From positions 1,178,001-1,242,000 of the forward strand of contig CM034142.1 in the NCBI GenBank assembly GCA_019914995.1: a stretch of 64,000 nt of DNA, in the 5' to 3' direction. Below the pieces are notes generated by a model. That model was given only the letters and a program-made list of their open reading frames with translations. It had not been told where the DNA came from and ran no database searches. The translations under genes and the position numbers were made by a program. This stretch comes from Acanthochlamys bracteata (lineage: Eukaryota; Streptophyta; Magnoliopsida; Pandanales; Velloziaceae). Each line of letters begins with the position of its first letter. Within the stretch, counting starts at the first letter, position 1. Below, piece after piece: positions 59,438 through 64,000 of this stretch.

Positions 59438-60112
59438 CATAGTCGTAAAACTCGGAACGGTCCGTCCGGGTTGACTTGAAAACTGTCGACTGGAGCGTAA
59501 ACCGGTCCGGATTTATAATAAAATCGTATGCAATCGATCTGCTCTGACACGCTTCGATCTGTTCTGACTCGCTTCGACCCGTTCTTACCCGCTTCGACCT
59601 GGTCGACCCGCTCGTCCGGATCGAACCGGATTAAATTAAATTTTAAAAATTTTAAATTTGTAATATATTGATACAAAAGTAATTATTAGTAGTCTTATAT
59701 TGAAATATAATATGTAGTTTATATTTTATATTTGGATATGATAATGCAAAAAAATAAGTTTGTTATATTTTATTTGTAAATATTTATTATTAGTGATTTT
59801 TAAGTCTTTATATTATTAATTTTGTTAAATTGTAAGAAAAATAACAAAATTATTTTAAACAAAAAATTTCTTTTAAAATTTATTATTTAAAATATTTTTT
59901 ATTTTTCTATATTTTTTTGTTAGTTTATTTTTTCTTTTATGCCTTCTAATAAAAAAAAATTATTATATTTTTTTTAAAATAATAAGCGTTCGTACTACCG
60001 CCAACATTTTAGTATTTTTGACATGACGGTTCAACCCATTGATCCGACGGATCAATCCGTGATCCGTTGACTCTTTTCCAGTTTAATATTTGATCCGGTT
60101 TTTATAACTATG
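59438..60112. mobile_element. Non-autonomous hAT-like DNA transposon, copy 2
   Basis: A 675-bp element with ends CATAGTCGTAAAACTCGG and (inverted) CATAGTTATAAAAACCGG. It is flanked by perfect 8-bp duplications GATAAACA at 59430-59437 and 60113-60120. GC-rich subterminal GACCCG/TCCGG repeats enclose an AT-rich core alignable with copy 1 (for example ATATTTGGATATGATAATGC). No transposase ORF. Confidence 0.92.
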
Positions 60113-60120
60113 GATAAACA

Positions 60121-60654
60121 TGCTCTAAGGAGCATCACACCATTAGAGAAACCTTCAAAACTATTTAGTAATTTTCTTCTATCATTTTCATTCTGTAGAA
60201 AACTTGGAACTCAATTCAAACTTCTTCTATAGAACTTTGAATTAATGCTGTGCATGTTTTTATTAGAAAGAGACCAAACCAAAATATTGAATTGAATGTT
60301 TCAAGTTTCTAACAGTTTCTTTGAAAATTTCAATATGATTTTGGTTTTTGCTTCACACGTTTGTCTTCTTATATTTTTAGAAATGCTTCTGAAAAAAATT
60401 ACTAAAATAAAATTTTATTTTTTATTTAAAAAAATTATAAAAAGATTATTTTATAATTTAGAATTTTTTATAATTTGCAAATATTGAAAAAATTTATAAA
60501 ATAAAATAGAAAATTTATAAAATTATTAGATATAAATAAAAAAATTAGAATAAAAAGAATAGAAAGCAAAATCAAACGTGCTGACTAATAATAAGACTTT
60601 TACCAAAATTTTGCTGCTTATTTATTCGTTTTTTTCAAAAGTATTTTTATCATA
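60121..60654. other. AT-rich spacer
   Basis: No gene or clear element is seen. The 63-codon frame at 60296-60487 is AT-rich and unsupported. Confidence 0.4.
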
Positions 60655-60890
60655 GCGTTTGTTAGTGCATAACAAATACTATTTTTTAACTTTTCTTTAT
60701 TTCACATTTTTTAATATATATTTTATAAATATTTAAAATATTTATTTAAAAATTTAGATAATGTAAAAAAATTTTACATAATAAGATTTTTTATTATATA
60801 TTTTTATTATTTTTTTAAAATAAAAAAATATAACTTATTTTTTTAAAAAAATAAAAATATTTTTATTTCAAAAAAATTCTATTTTATAAT
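60655..60890 (-). mobile_element. MITE family A copy, inverted
   Basis: Read inverted it starts TTATAAAATAGAATTTTTTT, then GAAATAAAAATATTTTTATT, and ends with CACTAACAAACGC. It is close in order and words to the copy at 22004. Confidence 0.55.
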
Positions 60891-61635
60891 CAATTAAGTT
60901 GCTTATGAAATCACAATTCACATAAATCATTCAGAATCTTCTAAAATGGTAATTAAGTTGCCTACGAAAAATTATAACGGATTTAAATAGTTTGACGGAA
61001 TCTTTGATTGCCAAATTAGGTTAAACGTCAATCATTAATTGATCTATTAATGTAACGTGTTTTTCTTCAATAACAATTTGATAAATATAAAATTATACGA
61101 AATTATTAAAAAAATTTGAAGTTTTTTGGAATTTTCTTGTTTTAACTATTGTCCAAAAAAAGTTTATAATTCAACGAGAGATGTGTAAGGTGAAGAGAAG
61201 GTGACCTGACACGAAGGTAAACTCACCGCCCGCCGTACTACCACGTCGCATCGCATCTTCACACGCTACGCGGTATCTTGACCATCTTACTTTCACCTTG
61301 GTCACCGTACGCAAAGAACTCTCCACCGTCCATCTCAATCTACTAGATGTTATCTCCAAATCCAATGGGTCAAGTTAATCTTCTCACTAATTAAGTATAG
61401 ATTTGACTCATTAGTTACATAATATTCTCAATTTCAGTCCGTTTAGTTATACGTTTGCAGTTTAGTTACATAAAATTCCCACCGACTTCCATCACTGCTC
61501 CCTTTAAATACCTCAACACTACCAATTCATTTCATTTCAAACTCTGCAGAAAAACAGAAAATCTCAAAACCCTAATCTTACAAAGTCGAACCCTGACCTT
61601 AGATCTTTTCCTGCAACAACCCTAATTTCTTTACA
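60891..61635 (+). promoter_or_regulatory. Upstream region and leader of the arabinogalactan gene
   Basis: A GC-richer patch at about 61.2-61.34 kb contains CCACGTCGC, an ACGT-core word. TTTAAATA at 61503-61510 is a plausible TATA motif, about 130 bp before the ATG. Assignments rest on motif position only. Confidence 0.4.
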
Positions 61636-62010
61636 ATGGAGCGCGCCGGAATCATCGCCGCCGTGCTTGCAATCCTTGCCGTTGTTGCTACCGCACAAGG
61701 GCCCGCCGCCGCACCGAGACTTGCTCCACGAGTGTCTCCGGTTGTTCGTCCACCACCAGCTCGCGCACCAGCAGCAGCTACTCCTCCTCCTTCAGCAGCA
61801 CCAACTCCTTCAGCTAGTGAAGTTCCGGCGAGTTCTCCACCTTCACCGGTTGCTGCAGGTGGTGCTCTAACACCTTCTGGTCCTTCAGTTGCCTTACCAC
61901 CTGCTGGTGTGCCTAATGCTAGTGAACAGCCTACCGGTGCTGCTTCAATCAGATCTGTTAGTTGGATTGCGGTCGCCGGAACCCTAGCAGCAACTGTCTA
62001 CGCTTTCTGA
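61636..62010 (+). CDS. Classical arabinogalactan protein, GPI-anchored (124 residues)
   Basis: A cell-surface proteoglycan backbone. Residues 1-21 form a signal peptide (MERAGIIAAVLAILAVVATA, then Q). Residues 22 to about 95 are rich in Pro, Ala, Ser and Thr, with dispersed AP, SP and TP dipeptides (PAAAP, PPPARAPAAATPPPSAAP) that direct hydroxyproline arabinogalactosylation. The C-terminus is a hydrophobic GPI signal (SWIAVAGTLAATVYAF) after a small-residue region (GAAS). It is a single exon, as is usual for classical AGPs. The ATG is the first in a leader that follows a TATA-like motif. Which AGP number it matches cannot be said. Confidence 0.93.
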   Translation: MERAGIIAAVLAILAVVATAQGPAAAPRLAPRVSPVVRPPPARAPAAATPPPSAAPTPSASEVPASSPPSPVAAGGALTPSGPSVALPPAGVPNASEQPTGAASIRSVSWIAVAGTLAATVYAF

Positions 62011-62300
62011 GATCCCTCAACCTCTACTGTTCGTGATTTTATTGATGATCATTTCTGAACATTTATCGTTATTATTTATGTTGTTATTATTATTTTTTCT
62101 CTCTTTTTCTTTTTGTTGAGTCTTTTTTTTTGTTCTTATTCGGTTGTAGACATTTGTGAGTTCGTTTTTTTTAGAGCACTACTACTGTTCTGTATTTGAG
62201 ACATCTTTGTGGTTATTATTCTTGTAATATTTTCTAGACATTGCAGTGATGATTCATTCTTCTAGCATTTTAATTATTCTGTTTTGATTATCTAGAAAGT
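62011..62300 (+). other. AGP 3' UTR
   Basis: T-rich sequence after the stop with ATTATT runs; the end near 62.24 kb (TTGTAATATTTTC) is inferred. Confidence 0.4.
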
Positions 62301-64000
62301 TTAAAGTTTAGTAGTTACTACAACTTCATTGTTTAGAAATCTCCAGATCTAGAAAATTAAATGCGTTGTTATTTCCAACTATGCCCTCTAAGCTAGTGCA
62401 TCGTTTTAACTAAAACGAATTCAAAGTAGGGCAATGGTAAGAAAGGGAACTTTCTATTTGACTAGTTAGATCTATTGTAGTGCGCGCTCAATAGGAACCG
62501 TTTGGGCCCTTGTGTTGGATGTGAAACATAACGTGAGAAGGGTAACTTTGGAAATATTGAGGAAAGGGAGAGAGGGATACGCGGAGAAGTGGAGAACAGC
62601 TGGGGATGATAAGAGATGTAGATTTGGAAAGAAATGGAATTTTTTTTTTTTAAGATTAAAGATAAATAGAAGAAGATTTTGATTGATAGAAAGATTTGGG
62701 ATTTAGTGAGAAGAGAATCACGTGGGTATGACAGCTGGTGGGGAGAGACCGGGTTGTTGTTGTTGTTGTTTTGGTGGCCATGTGCTTCTTGCGTTTGGTT
62801 CCCTTTATTTCACATGGTTTCTGCTCTGTGTTTTCAACGGGAAACAAACTAGAAAGTAGTAAAACTTATATTTGTTTAGTACTGTTGTTTTGTTCGTGAA
62901 GGACATGACTGTGTTGATCTAGTCTAATTGGTCCGGTATGATCTTTTAATATAACATATACTTTAAAAACATTAGAATTTTTAAAACAAAATTTTAGAAT
63001 ATTATAACAGATTTTTTAAAAAGTAAAAATTGAAGTGAAGAGATCATTCATGGTAGTCTTGTTTATCATACATATTTTTTTTTCTCTAGAGATGGTAATA
63101 TAATATTCGATCTGAAATTTAACTCATAAAATTGATCTATTTAATTTGGGTAAGAAGTGATAATTTAGTTCCTATGTATTAGGATCGAAAGAATTTGATC
63201 TTATAATTAAATCTCAATTTGAAATCTGAATTATTATCTTTTACAAATAATTTTTTTTTCTAATCATATAATAAAATATATAAAAATTAATAGTAATATT
63301 TTATGAATTATTATGGTTATTTGTATTTATAGTTAATTTTATTTTATGTCTTACTAAATAATTATTTTTTTTGAGAATTATACTCTCAAATTATTACTAT
63401 ATATGTATTTTTAATATCAAATTTGAATTTTATAAAAATTTTATTAAAATTTTGTAAGCTAAATATATTTACTAAAATTTTTATTAAAAATAGTATTATG
63501 GAATTATAATAATTATATTGTTATTATATATTTCTAAAAATAAAAGAAAATCTTTTTGGAGTACTTTGAAGATCAATAAAGATATATATAAATATAAATT
63601 TTGACGAACATTTATTAAATTATTTTATCAAGAATATCGTATAATATTTCTTTCACTAATCATAAAATTTAATTCAAATTTAAAAATATAGAAATAAAAA
63701 TTAATAATTTTAAGTATTAAATAAGTCGATTTGAACTTATTCAACAGTAAGAATAGAATTTGAAGATCTCTTCGGCTAAATATGGCTGAAAAAACTAATA
63801 GAATACTAATAGCATATAGATTGACTATATTCTATCCCTATATCTATATATATAATATAAGTTGTTTAAAAAATTATATTGTTTAAAATAAATTCCTTTT
63901 TCAGAAAAACTTTTTTTTAACCAAAATATGCTCTTATTCATGTCCATCAATCAAATATTAAAACTTGACAAAATATATATATTTTTAGTGTGTGTTATTT
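62301..64000. other. Intergenic DNA to the window end
   Basis: No gene is seen. A (TTG)n tract lies at about 62755-62772. From 62.94 kb the sequence becomes extremely AT-rich with no definable element. Confidence 0.5.

Noticed and set aside
61171-61365. Minus-strand 64-codon frame upstream of the AGP gene
   Set aside because: No domain or splice context; it is probably GC-richer promoter DNA.

Overview
The window is nuclear DNA of a flowering plant, most likely a eudicot. The signs are spliced genes with GT-AG introns in very AT-rich introns and intergenic DNA, plant-only gene families (HD-Zip I, isoamylase 3, classical arabinogalactan protein, LETM1-like) and many small DNA transposons. The species cannot be named from the sequence alone. 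No gene here looks bacterial or viral, and no LTR retroelement was recognised.

Layout. (1) 1-1659, minus strand: a partial HD-Zip class I transcription factor of the ATHB5/6/16 type (three exons, the last cut by the window edge), with leader and TATA box to about 1963. (2) 2.3-12.8 kb: a gene-free AT-rich block filled with MITEs, one hAT-like element nested in another element, and simple and tandem repeats. (3) 13240-16717, plus: a CWC21/SRRM2-like spliceosomal protein, two exons. (4) 17.25-19.5 kb: a decayed L-type lectin receptor kinase between transposon-like ends. (5) 19.7-21.7 kb: an anonymous, transcript-like but unidentified stretch. (6) 23249-36922, plus: a LETM1-like protein in 18 exons (893 codons before the stop). 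All phases join, and intron 14 carries a striking array of five foldback elements. (7) 39188-56530, plus: a complete isoamylase 3 gene in 24 exons (772 residues), with an inverted copy of its own 5' leader in the promoter. (8) 56.7-61.5 kb: AT-rich DNA with more MITEs and a second hAT-like copy with a perfect 8-bp target duplication. (9) 61636-62010, plus: an intronless classical arabinogalactan protein. (10) 62.3-64 kb: AT-rich, no gene seen.

The genes do not form a pathway: transcription factor, splicing factor, organelle membrane protein, starch debranching enzyme and cell-surface proteoglycan. What links the region is its repeat biology. At least three MITE families are present (called A, B and C here), and family B members lie upstream of three different genes. 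The most unusual points are two in-frame internal duplications in the HD-Zip protein (one adds a heptad to the leucine zipper), the five-hairpin array in the LETM1-like intron, the inverted duplication of the ISA3 leader, and a decayed repeat array in the CWC21 intron that seems to grow out of the exon-intron junction.
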